Translations under genes and position numbers: made by a program
Assembly: GCF_030123065.1 (NCBI RefSeq)
Contig: NZ_CP126093.1
Location: 2,174,001 to 2,238,000 of the forward strand
Direction of reading: 5' to 3'
Length of the DNA stretch: 64,000 nucleotides
Source: Neobacillus sp. DY30
Lineage (GTDB): Bacteria; Bacillota; Bacilli; Bacillales; Cytobacillaceae
Part shown: positions 44,535 to 53,511 of the stretch, piece by piece
Numbering within the stretch: the first letter of the stretch is position 1
Layout of the letters: each line of letters opens with the position of its first letter
The notes under the pieces: generated by a model
Told to the model about the DNA's origin: nothing
The model's database searches: none
Seen by the model: only the letters and a program-made list of their open reading frames with translations

Positions 44535-46895
44535 ATGAGTAAAAAAAAGCTGGTATTAGTGGGAAACGGTATGGCGGGTGTCCGATGTATTGAGGAGATT
44601 TTGAAGCTGGATCCCTTAGGTTTTGAGATTACTATTTTGGGAAGTGAGCCCCACGTAAATTATAATCGAATTCTTTTATCCTCCATTTTACAGGGGAGCA
44701 CCTCTTTTGGAGATATTACACTGCATGACCATGAATGGTATGAACGTCATGATATCCATTTGTTTACCGGGGAGACAGTAGTTGAAATTGATAAACAAAA
44801 GCAGGTTATCAAGACGGATAAAAACCGAATTGTTTCTTATGATCAACTAATTTTAGCTACTGGCTCTGTTCCGATTTCGCTTCCGATCCCAGGCGCTGAT
44901 AAACAAGGAGTAGTTACTTTCAGAACAATAGAAGATTGTCAGAAAATAATTGAAATCTCTAAAAAAAACAAAAAAACAGTGGTGATTGGCGGAGGGGTGT
45001 TGGGATTAGAAGCGGCAAAGGGTCTTCTTAATCTCGGCATGAACGTATATGTCGTTCATATTGGCAGTTATTTAATGGAGAGGCAGTTAGATGAAACTGC
45101 GGCTAGAATGCTTCAAAAAGAACTAGAAGGTCAAGGAATGAAATTCCTATTAGAAAAAGAAACGAAGGAAATAGTCGGAGGTATTGATGCGAAAGGTGTC
45201 CGTTTTCATGATGGGACAGAAGTTGAAGCCGATTTGGTTGTGATGGCTGCAGGTGTCAGACCGAATATTCAACTTGCAAAGAAAACCGGATTGGAAACAA
45301 ACCGAGCAATAATAGTCAATGATTATATGGAGACGAGTGTACCGAACATTTACGCAGTAGGAGAGTGTGTAGAGCATCGAGGAATAGCCTATGGATTGGT
45401 ACAGCCTCTTTATGAGCAAGGTAAAGTATTAGCAAAACGGATTTGTGGTATGGAAGGTCCAGGTTACGAAGGAAGTGTCCTATCCACTCAGTTGAAAATT
45501 TCAGGTGTAGACCTGTTTTCAGCAGGAATTATTCATGATAAGGATTCTTCCAACCAATCAATAAAGATTTATGATGAAGTTGAAAGAGTGTATAAAAAAG
45601 TAGTTATACAGGATCAAAAGATTATTGGTGCCGTGTTGTTTGGTGATACAAAAGAACGAGTCAGGCTGCTAGATATGATTCTAAAACAACAGGATGTTTC
45701 CGATGTAGAAAAGGTTTCGCTTTTTCCACACAAAGACGCAGGATCTACAGCGTCCCTTCCTGCAGCTAAAATCATATGCAATTGTAATAATGTGACGAAA
45801 GGAACTATTCAGGAGGCTATTCAACGAGAAGGGTTGATGACTGTTGAAGAAATCAAAAAATGTACGAAGGCTTCAAGTTCCTGTGGAGGATGTAAACCAC
45901 TTGTGGCCGACCTGCTGTCATATATACAGAATAATGGATTCGAAGAGGTCTCAAATGAAAAGTCATGCCTATGTTCGTGTACAACATTAAATGATGATGA
46001 AGTGGTTCAGAAGATGCAGTGGCATGGATTAACGTCTGTACAAGAAGTTATGGAAGTCTTAAATTGGAAAACTAGTGAAGGCTGTTCTATTTGCCGGCCA
46101 GCGATTAATTATTACTTAGGAATGATTAATCCAGAATATGAGATTAAACAAGAAGTTCTTTTTATAAATGAAAACATGAATGCTGTGATTCAATCAGATG
46201 GGACCTATACCCTTATCCCGCAAATGTATGGAGGCCAAACAAATCCCGATCAGTTAAGAAGAATTGCTGAAGTCGCTGAAAAACATCATATAAACGATCT
46301 GGCAATTACGAGTGACCAAAGAATTCATTTACTTGGTGTCAAAAAAGAAGCGTTGTCTCAGGTATGGGCAGACTTGAACATGCCGTTATGTACACCGCAT
46401 GTTAATGGTGTCCAAAACATTAAGACGTGTATAGGGGAACATATTTGTTCATGTAATAAAAAAACATCTATCGAGCTAGCTGTAAGCATAGAAAAGCAAC
46501 TCGAATTTCTAACTACCCCATACCGAGTCAAAATGGGCATATCCTCTTGCTTGCATAACGGGGCAGGTTCGACCACAAAAGATGTGGGCGTCATAAGGGT
46601 TGACCGGGGCTGGGAAATTTATGTCGGCGGAAGCAGCGGGCGGCATGTTCGTTCGGGAGAGTTATTATATGTTGCTGCAACTCCTGAAGAAGCGATGGAG
46701 TTAATCAGCGGATTTGTTCAATATTATCGTGAAACAGCTAATTATTTGGAGCGCACGTGGGAATGGGTAGAAAGAGTCGGATTAATTCATGTAAGGGAAG
46801 TATTATTGGATGAAAGCCTTCGGCAGCAGCTGCTTGAGCGTTTGGCTGAGGAGATAGCCTTCCGCAAGAATTTAGTAGAGCGAAGCCGTTATTAA
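44535..46895 (+). CDS. nasB: Assimilatory nitrate reductase electron-transfer subunit NasB
   Basis: 786 aa. An N-terminal FAD/NADH module comes first (KLVLVGNGMAGVRCIEEI, VVIGGGVLGLEAAKGLL). Two BFD-like 2Fe-2S domains follow (CNCNNVTKGTI..CGGCKPLV and CLCSCTT..CSICRPA), then a nitrite/sulfite reductase-like C-terminus. In that C-terminus the first Cys pair is kept (CIGEHIC), but the second reads SCLHNG, with Gly (46560-46562) at the siroheme-linking Cys. It is therefore an electron carrier, not a nitrite reductase. The start at 44535 follows CTGGAGG. It passes electrons to NasC. Confidence 0.88.
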   Translation: MSKKKLVLVGNGMAGVRCIEEILKLDPLGFEITILGSEPHVNYNRILLSSILQGSTSFGDITLHDHEWYERHDIHLFTGETVVEIDKQKQVIKTDKNRIVSYDQLILATGSVPISLPIPGADKQGVVTFRTIEDCQKIIEISKKNKKTVVIGGGVLGLEAAKGLLNLGMNVYVVHIGSYLMERQLDETAARMLQKELEGQGMKFLLEKETKEIVGGIDAKGVRFHDGTEVEADLVVMAAGVRPNIQLAKKTGLETNRAIIVNDYMETSVPNIYAVGECVEHRGIAYGLVQPLYEQGKVLAKRICGMEGPGYEGSVLSTQLKISGVDLFSAGIIHDKDSSNQSIKIYDEVERVYKKVVIQDQKIIGAVLFGDTKERVRLLDMILKQQDVSDVEKVSLFPHKDAGSTASLPAAKIICNCNNVTKGTIQEAIQREGLMTVEEIKKCTKASSSCGGCKPLVADLLSYIQNNGFEEVSNEKSCLCSCTTLNDDEVVQKMQWHGLTSVQEVMEVLNWKTSEGCSICRPAINYYLGMINPEYEIKQEVLFINENMNAVIQSDGTYTLIPQMYGGQTNPDQLRRIAEVAEKHHINDLAITSDQRIHLLGVKKEALSQVWADLNMPLCTPHVNGVQNIKTCIGEHICSCNKKTSIELAVSIEKQLEFLTTPYRVKMGISSCLHNGAGSTTKDVGVIRVDRGWEIYVGGSSGRHVRSGELLYVAATPEEAMELISGFVQYYRETANYLERTWEWVERVGLIHVREVLLDESLRQQLLERLAEEIAFRKNLVERSRY

Positions 46896-46931
46896 CTAAT
46901 TAAAAAAATAATAAAATAGGGGGTGTGTCGT

Positions 46932-49082
46932 TTGACTGAATTGTTATTAAAGTATTTTCGTACTAAGCAGCAGGAAGTGAAGTCAGAAAAAAGATATGAT
47001 ACACAATGTCCGTTTTGCAGTATGCAATGTAAAATGCAGCTGCTAGAACAATCCGTTGTTACCAGAAAAAAATATGTAACGATTGGAAAAAATAACCCTA
47101 CTACTGAGGGCAGATTATGTATGAAGGGGATGAATGCCCATCAACACAGCTTTCATAACGAGCGATTGAAATATCCATTGCTTAAAAAAAATGGAGAATT
47201 TGTCCGAGTTAGCTGGGAAGAGGCATTGGAACATATTAAGAGTAACTTTACTAGAATTCAAAAGGATGATGGCCAGAATGCCTTATCTGTTTATGGAAGT
47301 GCGTCCATTACAAATGAAGAAGCTTATTTACTTGGAAAATTTGCACGGGTCGCGTTAAAAACGAGATATATAGATTATAATGGCAGATTATGCATGTCAG
47401 CAGCGGCTTCCGCAGCCACTCAAACGTTTGGGGTCGACAGAGGATTTACAAATACCCTGCAGGAAATTCCATTTACTCGATGTATCATCCTTGCGGGGAC
47501 GAATATCGCAGAATGTCAGCCTACCATCATGCCTTATTTTGAGAAGGCAAAGGAAAATGGTGCTTATATTATTGCCATTGATCCGCGCGAAACAGCAACA
47601 ACGAAAATGGCGGACTTGCATTTGAAAATTAAACCAGGAACAGATGCCGCTTTAGCCAACGGGTTATTAAAGGTGATTATAGAGGAAAACTATATAGACC
47701 CTGAATTTATTAATGAACGTGTCAAAGGTTTTGAGGAAGTCCGACAACATTTATTAACCATGAATTTACAAGAAATTGAGGAAATAACAGGGGTTCCAAA
47801 AGAGCAAATTCAAAAGGCGGCGCGTAAGTTTGGGAAAGAAGACACGGGGATGATTTTTACTGCAAGAGGGGTAGAACAGCATACGGACGGCTCTATCGCT
47901 GTGCGAAACTTCCTGAATATTCTTATCTCCACTGGAAAAATTGGCAAGCAAAATTGTGGTTATGGAGCGATTACTGGACAGGGAAATGGTCAGGGTGCAA
48001 GGGAACACGGACAGAAAGCAGACCAACTTCCAGGATATCGATCAATTGAAAACGAGGAACATCGTGCTTATATTGCAAGCGTTTGGGGCGTGAAAAAAGA
48101 TGAAATACCTAGAAAAGGTGTTTCCGCATTTGAAATGATGGAAAAAATCGATAACGGTGAGATTACGGGAATGTTTTTAATGTGCTCCAATCCAGTGGTT
48201 TCTAATCCGAACGCACAATTTGTAAAAAAGGCACTACAAAAGTTGAAATACTTAGTAGCGGTAGATCTGTTTATGTCAGAAACTGCGAGATTAGCAGATG
48301 TCATTTTACCGGCTTCTTCATATTTAGAGGATGAAGGAACGATGACGAATGTGGAAGGACGAGTGACTTTGAGGGAAGCAAGTTATCCTTGTCCGGGAGA
48401 AGTGAAACATGATTGGCAAATTATATGCGAAGTAGCACGTGTTCTTGGTAAAGGACAATATTTTAACTTTTCGTCTGCGGAAGAAATTTTTAATGAATTA
48501 CGGGTTGCGAGCCGTGGAGGAAAAGCGGATTATTATGGTATCACCTATCATCGTCTGCGGAAGGAAGGAGGCATCCTTTGGCCGTGCCCTGACCTTGAGC
48601 ATAAAGGAACAACACGTTTGTTTGAAGCTTCGTTTTCCCACCCTGATGGCAGAGCGGAGATGGTAGCAGTCCCAAATCGTCCAGAAATGCCTAAGGAACA
48701 GCTGAGCGAGGAGTTTCCCCTCTATTTAACAACCGGAAGAGTAATGGCTCACTATTTAACGGGAGTACAAACGAGAAAAAGTCCGGCATTGGCAGCTAGA
48801 AATGTAGAATCCTTTGTAGAAATTCACCCGGTAACTGCTAAAAAATACGGTATTAAAGATTGTTCCTTAGTAAGGATTGAATCCAAAAGAGGCAGTATTG
48901 TTGTCAGGAGTATATGGTCGGAAACCATCCGTCAGGATACCGTATTTGTTCCTTTTCATTGGTCCGACTCGCAAAATGTGAATCTATTAGTTTCACAAGA
49001 CCTCGATCCTGTGTGCAAAATGCCAGGATTTAAATTAAGTGCAGTAAAAGTAAGGTCAGTTATGGATTCATTCGGAAATTAA
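46932..49082 (+). CDS. nasC: Assimilatory nitrate reductase catalytic subunit NasC
   Basis: 716-aa molybdopterin oxidoreductase that reduces nitrate to nitrite in the cytoplasm. The N-terminal 4Fe-4S site is CPFCSMQC with the fourth Cys in GRLCMKG. Mo-cofactor motifs include NGRLCMSAAASAATQTFG, FLMCSNPVVSNPNA-type text and the C-terminal MopB binding domain (LYLTTGRVMAHYLTG). Start TTG 46932, after AGGGGGTG; GTG at 46923 is the alternative. All coordinating Cys codons are normal, with no TGA. No nasDE in the window. Confidence 0.9.
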   Translation: MTELLLKYFRTKQQEVKSEKRYDTQCPFCSMQCKMQLLEQSVVTRKKYVTIGKNNPTTEGRLCMKGMNAHQHSFHNERLKYPLLKKNGEFVRVSWEEALEHIKSNFTRIQKDDGQNALSVYGSASITNEEAYLLGKFARVALKTRYIDYNGRLCMSAAASAATQTFGVDRGFTNTLQEIPFTRCIILAGTNIAECQPTIMPYFEKAKENGAYIIAIDPRETATTKMADLHLKIKPGTDAALANGLLKVIIEENYIDPEFINERVKGFEEVRQHLLTMNLQEIEEITGVPKEQIQKAARKFGKEDTGMIFTARGVEQHTDGSIAVRNFLNILISTGKIGKQNCGYGAITGQGNGQGAREHGQKADQLPGYRSIENEEHRAYIASVWGVKKDEIPRKGVSAFEMMEKIDNGEITGMFLMCSNPVVSNPNAQFVKKALQKLKYLVAVDLFMSETARLADVILPASSYLEDEGTMTNVEGRVTLREASYPCPGEVKHDWQIICEVARVLGKGQYFNFSSAEEIFNELRVASRGGKADYYGITYHRLRKEGGILWPCPDLEHKGTTRLFEASFSHPDGRAEMVAVPNRPEMPKEQLSEEFPLYLTTGRVMAHYLTGVQTRKSPALAARNVESFVEIHPVTAKKYGIKDCSLVRIESKRGSIVVRSIWSETIRQDTVFVPFHWSDSQNVNLLVSQDLDPVCKMPGFKLSAVKVRSVMDSFGN

Positions 49083-49094
49083 ATAGAAAAAAAG

Positions 49095-49134
49095 AAAAGC
49101 TGACAAGGTGTTTTTATCTACCTGTCAGCTTTTT
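49095..49134 (+). terminator. Terminator of nasBC
   Basis: AAAGCTGACAAGGT pairs with ACCTGTCAGCTTT (one bulge) and a T run follows. Confidence 0.8.
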
Positions 49135-49387
49135 ATATCGTTTAAGTTAAAAATAAAAAATTCAAGTCTCATTAAATCGCCTGCCGTCGACATTGTACAG
49201 ATTTCTAAAATAGGACTTTTTGATTAAAAAGAGTGGAAATTGTTGTTTTATGAAAGAAAAAGCAGGATTTTGATTTTAGAAAATTGAATTTAATATTACA
49301 AACTACGACCCGAATAGCTGCAGTTAGAAAATATCGGAATTATTTTATTCATCGAGCCCAATCAATCTATGAAAGAAGGTAAACGGA
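49135..49387 (+). other. Intergenic region with nothing identified
   Basis: AT-rich; no supported gene, repeat unit or clear regulatory palindrome. The RBS of the next gene (AGAAGGT) lies at its end. Confidence 0.5.
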
Positions 49388-49918
49388 ATGATTGAAAATT
49401 TTTTCGCTGACTATAAAAAGTATATTGTTACACCGGTCGATGAAAGGCAAAATGGTAACGAAGGATTTGATCCAAAAAATTATGCTTCACATTATATCCT
49501 GACACTGTCTATTTTTAATTCCCGTTTATCAACTTGGGAAGACGCTAGTAAATATGATATAGATGTTGAAAAAAGTATCAAAACGGTTCTCGAGGAATTT
49601 AACCTAAAGCAACGTGAAAGATATCATCTTCAATTACTTGAATTAGTAAAGCAAAAAAACTATTTTGTATTGGCTCTTTCCTCAAAAACAAAATTTGAAA
49701 CAAAGGAAGAGAATGACCGTATATCTTTTATTGTTGATAAACTGCTAACGAACCCTTTTTATGTTGGACAAGGATGGTTTAATTTAATAGGGGAAAAAGG
49801 AAGAGTAGCACGAAAGCTATTTAGTTGTTCATTTATGAAATATGGAATAGAAAACCAAGAGAATATCGGCGAATTCATTCCTAAAAATGGGGAGATAAAG
49901 CTGGTAAAAAATCTATGA
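49388..49918 (+). CDS. Hypothetical protein, 176 aa, next to Wadjet
   Basis: Begins MIENFFADYKKYIVTPVDER after AGAAGGT. Soluble, rich in Lys, Glu, Phe and Asn, with a helix-prone middle (VEKSIKTVLEEFNLKQRERYHLQLLELVKQ). It has no catalytic motif and no membrane segment, and I do not recognise the family. It has its own terminator, and 250 bases separate it from the Wadjet operon on the same strand. It could be a defence-associated cargo gene, but nothing in the protein shows that. Confidence 0.7.
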   Translation: MIENFFADYKKYIVTPVDERQNGNEGFDPKNYASHYILTLSIFNSRLSTWEDASKYDIDVEKSIKTVLEEFNLKQRERYHLQLLELVKQKNYFVLALSSKTKFETKEENDRISFIVDKLLTNPFYVGQGWFNLIGEKGRVARKLFSCSFMKYGIENQENIGEFIPKNGEIKLVKNL

Positions 49919-49971
49919 ACCAAATAAATTTCTTGATAACTCATTATATTAAACATATCCCAAAACTTGGC

Positions 49972-50001
49972 GGCTGAAATCATAGATTTCAGTCATTTTT
50001 T
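49972..50001 (+). terminator. Terminator after the 176-aa gene
   Basis: GGCTGAAAT and ATTTCAGTC pair around a 5-base loop, followed by ATTTTTTG. Confidence 0.75.
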
Positions 50002-50121
50002 GTATACAGGAACTAACTAAATCATTAACAGGCGTAGAGTAATCAAGCTACACTTCCTTAAAATTTGCAGCCGGTCATTATAGTAAGAAAATTTCTTTTA
50101 GAAACAATTACGTAACTAGTT

Positions 50122-50127
50122 TATAAT
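50122..50127 (+). promoter_or_regulatory. Possible -10 of the Wadjet operon
   Basis: TATAAT at 50122-50127, 38 bases before the JetD start. The matching -35 is weak, so the promoter may be inefficient or need help. Confidence 0.35.
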
Positions 50128-50165
50128 ATAAGGATGTCCATAATGGTTAGTAGGAGTCTTTTCCT

Positions 50166-51263
50166 TTGAGTCTTAAAAGATTAAAGCAGGTGATCACAAT
50201 CAATATCATTGAAACACGGGTGAGAGGGTTTATAGCCGATATTCAACACCCAAAGCAAAAAAAGAAGATTAATATAAACGATTTAGAACTTCAGCTGCGC
50301 AGGCTTTTAGAAGATTATTTCGAAATGGACGGGTATACATTGTTTTACCGCACCATTGAAACCTTGCAAACTGAGGGAATACTAATACCTATACAAAATA
50401 ATCAATATAATGGCAGAACTCCAAGCCTGCCTTTGAATTACTGGGTGAATATAAAAGTTCAGGAGAACAAATGGGATCGTCTCGCGATGATGAAGTTAAG
50501 TGATCAGTTTGATTTTTCCTTATATGAACGGCATCCCGAATGGCAGACGCCAGACGAATGGAGTCGCATCCAGAATGTATATACTTTTCTACAATCCTTT
50601 CAAGAACGGGAAATCGTGTCAGTTGAAGAAAGAAGCTTAGAGCTCTTTGGTCATGAAAAATTTCTACTCGACGGTGATAGTTTTCCGGAGGGGAAGGGAT
50701 TTTTAGCTAGAATCGGAGTATCAGAAGACCAGCTTAAAATGGTGAACTACGGGGAGCCATTTGTATTTTGGATGAAACAAGGGAAAGAAATCAAAGATAT
50801 TCATCGCGTTCTGATTGTTGAGAATCTATCCTTCTTTCATACTTCCATTAAATTATTGGAAGCCAATCAACTTGATTATGAACCTGAATTGATTATTTAT
50901 GGTGAAGGAACGAAAATTGAACGGAGCTTTTCCTTTTTCTTCCGAATGTTTCCACTGAACAACTATCTTTTCTATTACGCAGGAGATCTTGATGCTGCAG
51001 GATACGGTATCATTAGCAGGCTAATAGAAAAATACCCGGATTGCTGTATTCAGCCTGCCTTGAAAATTTATCGGAAAATGCTTGAATGTATGGCACAAAG
51101 AAATGACCAAAAGCAAGGTCAAACACAAAATCTCAAATACCGTGATGCCTTCTTTCAGTGGTTTACCGAAGAAGAGCAAAATCAATTAATGCAATTATGG
51201 CAGGAAAATAAACGAATCCCTCAAGAAGTTTTAACAATTGAAACATGGAGGAGATGGATGTGA
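50166..51263 (+). CDS. jetD: Wadjet anti-plasmid system nuclease subunit JetD
   Basis: 365 aa. The C-terminal half is a Toprim-like nuclease core: E219 in HRVLIVENLSFF and D274/D276 in YYAGDLDAAGYG. These are the metal-binding residues with which JetD cuts DNA that the SMC part has extruded. The N-terminal half is a helical DNA-binding-like region. The TTG start is nine bases after TAGGAG. First gene of the four-gene operon, and its stop overlaps the JetA start by four bases. Confidence 0.88.
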   Translation: MSLKRLKQVITINIIETRVRGFIADIQHPKQKKKININDLELQLRRLLEDYFEMDGYTLFYRTIETLQTEGILIPIQNNQYNGRTPSLPLNYWVNIKVQENKWDRLAMMKLSDQFDFSLYERHPEWQTPDEWSRIQNVYTFLQSFQEREIVSVEERSLELFGHEKFLLDGDSFPEGKGFLARIGVSEDQLKMVNYGEPFVFWMKQGKEIKDIHRVLIVENLSFFHTSIKLLEANQLDYEPELIIYGEGTKIERSFSFFFRMFPLNNYLFYYAGDLDAAGYGIISRLIEKYPDCCIQPALKIYRKMLECMAQRNDQKQGQTQNLKYRDAFFQWFTEEEQNQLMQLWQENKRIPQEVLTIETWRRWM

Positions 51264-52765
51264 ACGAATCATGGGAAGGATTCGCCCAGAGAATGCAGCG
51301 GTTAAATCCACTGTTTGAGCTTGGGAGGGGAATGGAAGTAGGCGAATTGAAACCTCATATCCAAACCATTCTCATGCAAGTGCTTCTCACCATTTTTTAC
51401 AGAGAATTAAATGATGATGATCATAGAAGAAAAACAGATATCAAGTATATGGTAGAAGACTCTATTAAACAAATGAAGCTTTTAGCTGACGAGAAACAGA
51501 TTGAACGGATTACGAGCGGTCTCCTGTACCAGGGAAAAGAAGAATACAGTAAACCGTTTGAAGCCTTATATTACGATGAAATCAGACAATCCTGGGAGAC
51601 ACAAACCTTTCGATATGTCACCATGGATGAACTATATACGAATTTAGAGATGGGTGGATCGATTGTTTATAAACTGACCGATGTTGCTCAAGAAATGATC
51701 TTTATGAGCAGGGAAATGGCTGAGGAATTTTCCATCACGATTGAACAGCTCTATAGTATGCAGCTAATAAAAAATGGTAATTTTCGAAAAGCTACTCGAA
51801 ACCTCGATCACCTCATTTCACGTGTTAACCGCTTAATGGCTAATGAATTCTCTTTCCAAAAGGAAATGATCAACAATCCCAAAATCTTATTGATCGAAGA
51901 AGAATGGCAACGGTCCGACAATCGGATTGAAATTGAACAGCAATTTGAAGAAGAGAAAAATCACTTCCGTACCATTACGAGTATGATCGAAAAGACGAAG
52001 CGAAGAAATGAAGAAGATGATTATATACAAAAAGAATTAATTCTTCTCCAGGAAAAAATCGGTCATACAAGACAGCTGCATGATCGTTTTGCAAAGTTAG
52101 TCATTCAAAATATTTCCTATGAGATGAAATTAAAAGCGGAAAACCCTTCATTGTTTTGGGAAAACAGTCTCGTTTCCTTTCGGGAGCATTTTTATGAAAA
52201 CTGGTTCATGAAGGAAGGCGTTCGCAGTTTCACAGACATAGAAAAAATTCTATCGCCAATCTTCTCACCGAAAAATGAATTCATATTGCCGCTTGATTGG
52301 ATTTGGGGTGAGCAAGAACTTAATGAAAAAACCGTAACCGATTCAATCATGGAAGAAGAGACAGAAGAAAGTATTACCCGACTGCGAGTAACCAACTGGG
52401 ATTCTGTGATTAAGGCATGGAGTTATGTATTTCAGTTTTTACAAACAAATGGTGAGTTTTCCTTAACGGATTTAAAAGAGCTGCCATTAGAAGTGCAGGA
52501 TTTATGGTTTGAAGAATCTGAAACGATCGATTTATGGATGATGTTCGATAAAAAGCCGCTGAAGGTCCAAGTACTGCACCGAAAGGAAGAAACCTTAAGC
52601 GATGAAAGGGAGATTCTTCTTTATAAACTAATGCAGGAATATCCACAATTTGAAATGTTTGAAGGGTTAAAGGTTTTTACCATGTTCGATCATCAATCGG
52701 AACCTTTCCTGTGGTATCAAACAAAAATTACCCCTTTTAAAATATGTGTAGAGGAGAATAAATGA
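51260..52765 (+). CDS. jetA: Wadjet kleisin-like subunit JetA
   Basis: About 501 aa and largely helical, with coiled-coil-prone stretches (about 185-290, EEEKNHFRTITSMIEKTKRR and neighbours). JetA-family proteins are the kleisin that bridges the SMC heads. I start at GTG 51260, which overlaps the jetD stop as GTGA with GGAGGAG upstream; ATG 51245 or 51254 in the same frame are alternatives. Family assignment rests on size and position between JetD and JetB as well as sequence feel. Confidence 0.82.
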   Translation: MNESWEGFAQRMQRLNPLFELGRGMEVGELKPHIQTILMQVLLTIFYRELNDDDHRRKTDIKYMVEDSIKQMKLLADEKQIERITSGLLYQGKEEYSKPFEALYYDEIRQSWETQTFRYVTMDELYTNLEMGGSIVYKLTDVAQEMIFMSREMAEEFSITIEQLYSMQLIKNGNFRKATRNLDHLISRVNRLMANEFSFQKEMINNPKILLIEEEWQRSDNRIEIEQQFEEEKNHFRTITSMIEKTKRRNEEDDYIQKELILLQEKIGHTRQLHDRFAKLVIQNISYEMKLKAENPSLFWENSLVSFREHFYENWFMKEGVRSFTDIEKILSPIFSPKNEFILPLDWIWGEQELNEKTVTDSIMEEETEESITRLRVTNWDSVIKAWSYVFQFLQTNGEFSLTDLKELPLEVQDLWFEESETIDLWMMFDKKPLKVQVLHRKEETLSDEREILLYKLMQEYPQFEMFEGLKVFTMFDHQSEPFLWYQTKITPFKICVEENK

Positions 52766-53511
52766 TGAATGCGGAAACGATCAAAAAAGCATCAGCTGTC
52801 TATTTTACTCTATTAAAAGAAAAAGTAATTGACGAAAATAGTGAACACTTCCAAACTTATTTTGATCCGGAAGTAAGACAGACAGTACTATTATTAGCAG
52901 ACGAATCTGGTACATATATCATTGAAGCACCTAAACGCATCCATTTAGTGGTTCAGCCAACCGGTTCGGTTTTTGCGACGAATTTTACCCATTTGAAGGA
53001 TAAGCATAAGCAAGTTGAAACGAAAAAACATTTCCATCTTATCAGCATGATTATTATGTCTTTTTTAGCAGCCATCGATCGTAACCAGGCAGCAAAAATC
53101 CGTACGAAGCGCGAAGGAATCAGCTATTATGCATTAGAACGCCAAGTGAATGATCTCATTATGAAATGGGAGAGCATTCTTAAAAATCAACCTGCCTTCG
53201 GAGAAGAAGAACGAATTGATATGAAGGAAGTGGTGACCACATGGAAATACATGGAGGTCGATAGTGACGATTTTGGGCTAAAAAAGGGCAATAGGCGAAC
53301 TAGAATCGGTTTAATTGCTGGCGCTATGCGCTTGTTAGAAACCGAGGGGCTAATCGTCATATTGGACAGGGACGATATCGCAAAGGTCATTCCAAAACAG
53401 GAGCTTTTTGAGCGAATAGATTACTTATATCACGATTATGACCGGTATGAACTTTTTAAAAAGTTAATGACGTCAGAGGAGGAAGAGCATGCCGAAAATC
53501 CATCGAATTAG
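52762..53511 (+). CDS. jetB: Wadjet KITE-like subunit JetB
   Basis: 249 aa. Winged-helix-like protein (KITE role in the SMC complex), with a typical late segment RTRIGLIAGAMRLLETEGLIVILDRDDIAKVIPKQEL (wing; read in part). Starts by ATGA overlap with jetA, after GAGGAG. Overlaps jetC by 23 bases. An acidic tail (TSEEEEHAENPSN) ends it. Confidence 0.84.
   Translation: MMNAETIKKASAVYFTLLKEKVIDENSEHFQTYFDPEVRQTVLLLADESGTYIIEAPKRIHLVVQPTGSVFATNFTHLKDKHKQVETKKHFHLISMIIMSFLAAIDRNQAAKIRTKREGISYYALERQVNDLIMKWESILKNQPAFGEEERIDMKEVVTTWKYMEVDSDDFGLKKGNRRTRIGLIAGAMRLLETEGLIVILDRDDIAKVIPKQELFERIDYLYHDYDRYELFKKLMTSEEEEHAENPSN

Noticed and set aside
44535..46895. Nitrite reductase large subunit (NirB/NasD)
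   Set aside because: The siroheme-bridging Cys is missing and the gene is followed by a molybdopterin nitrate reductase, the NasB-NasC order.
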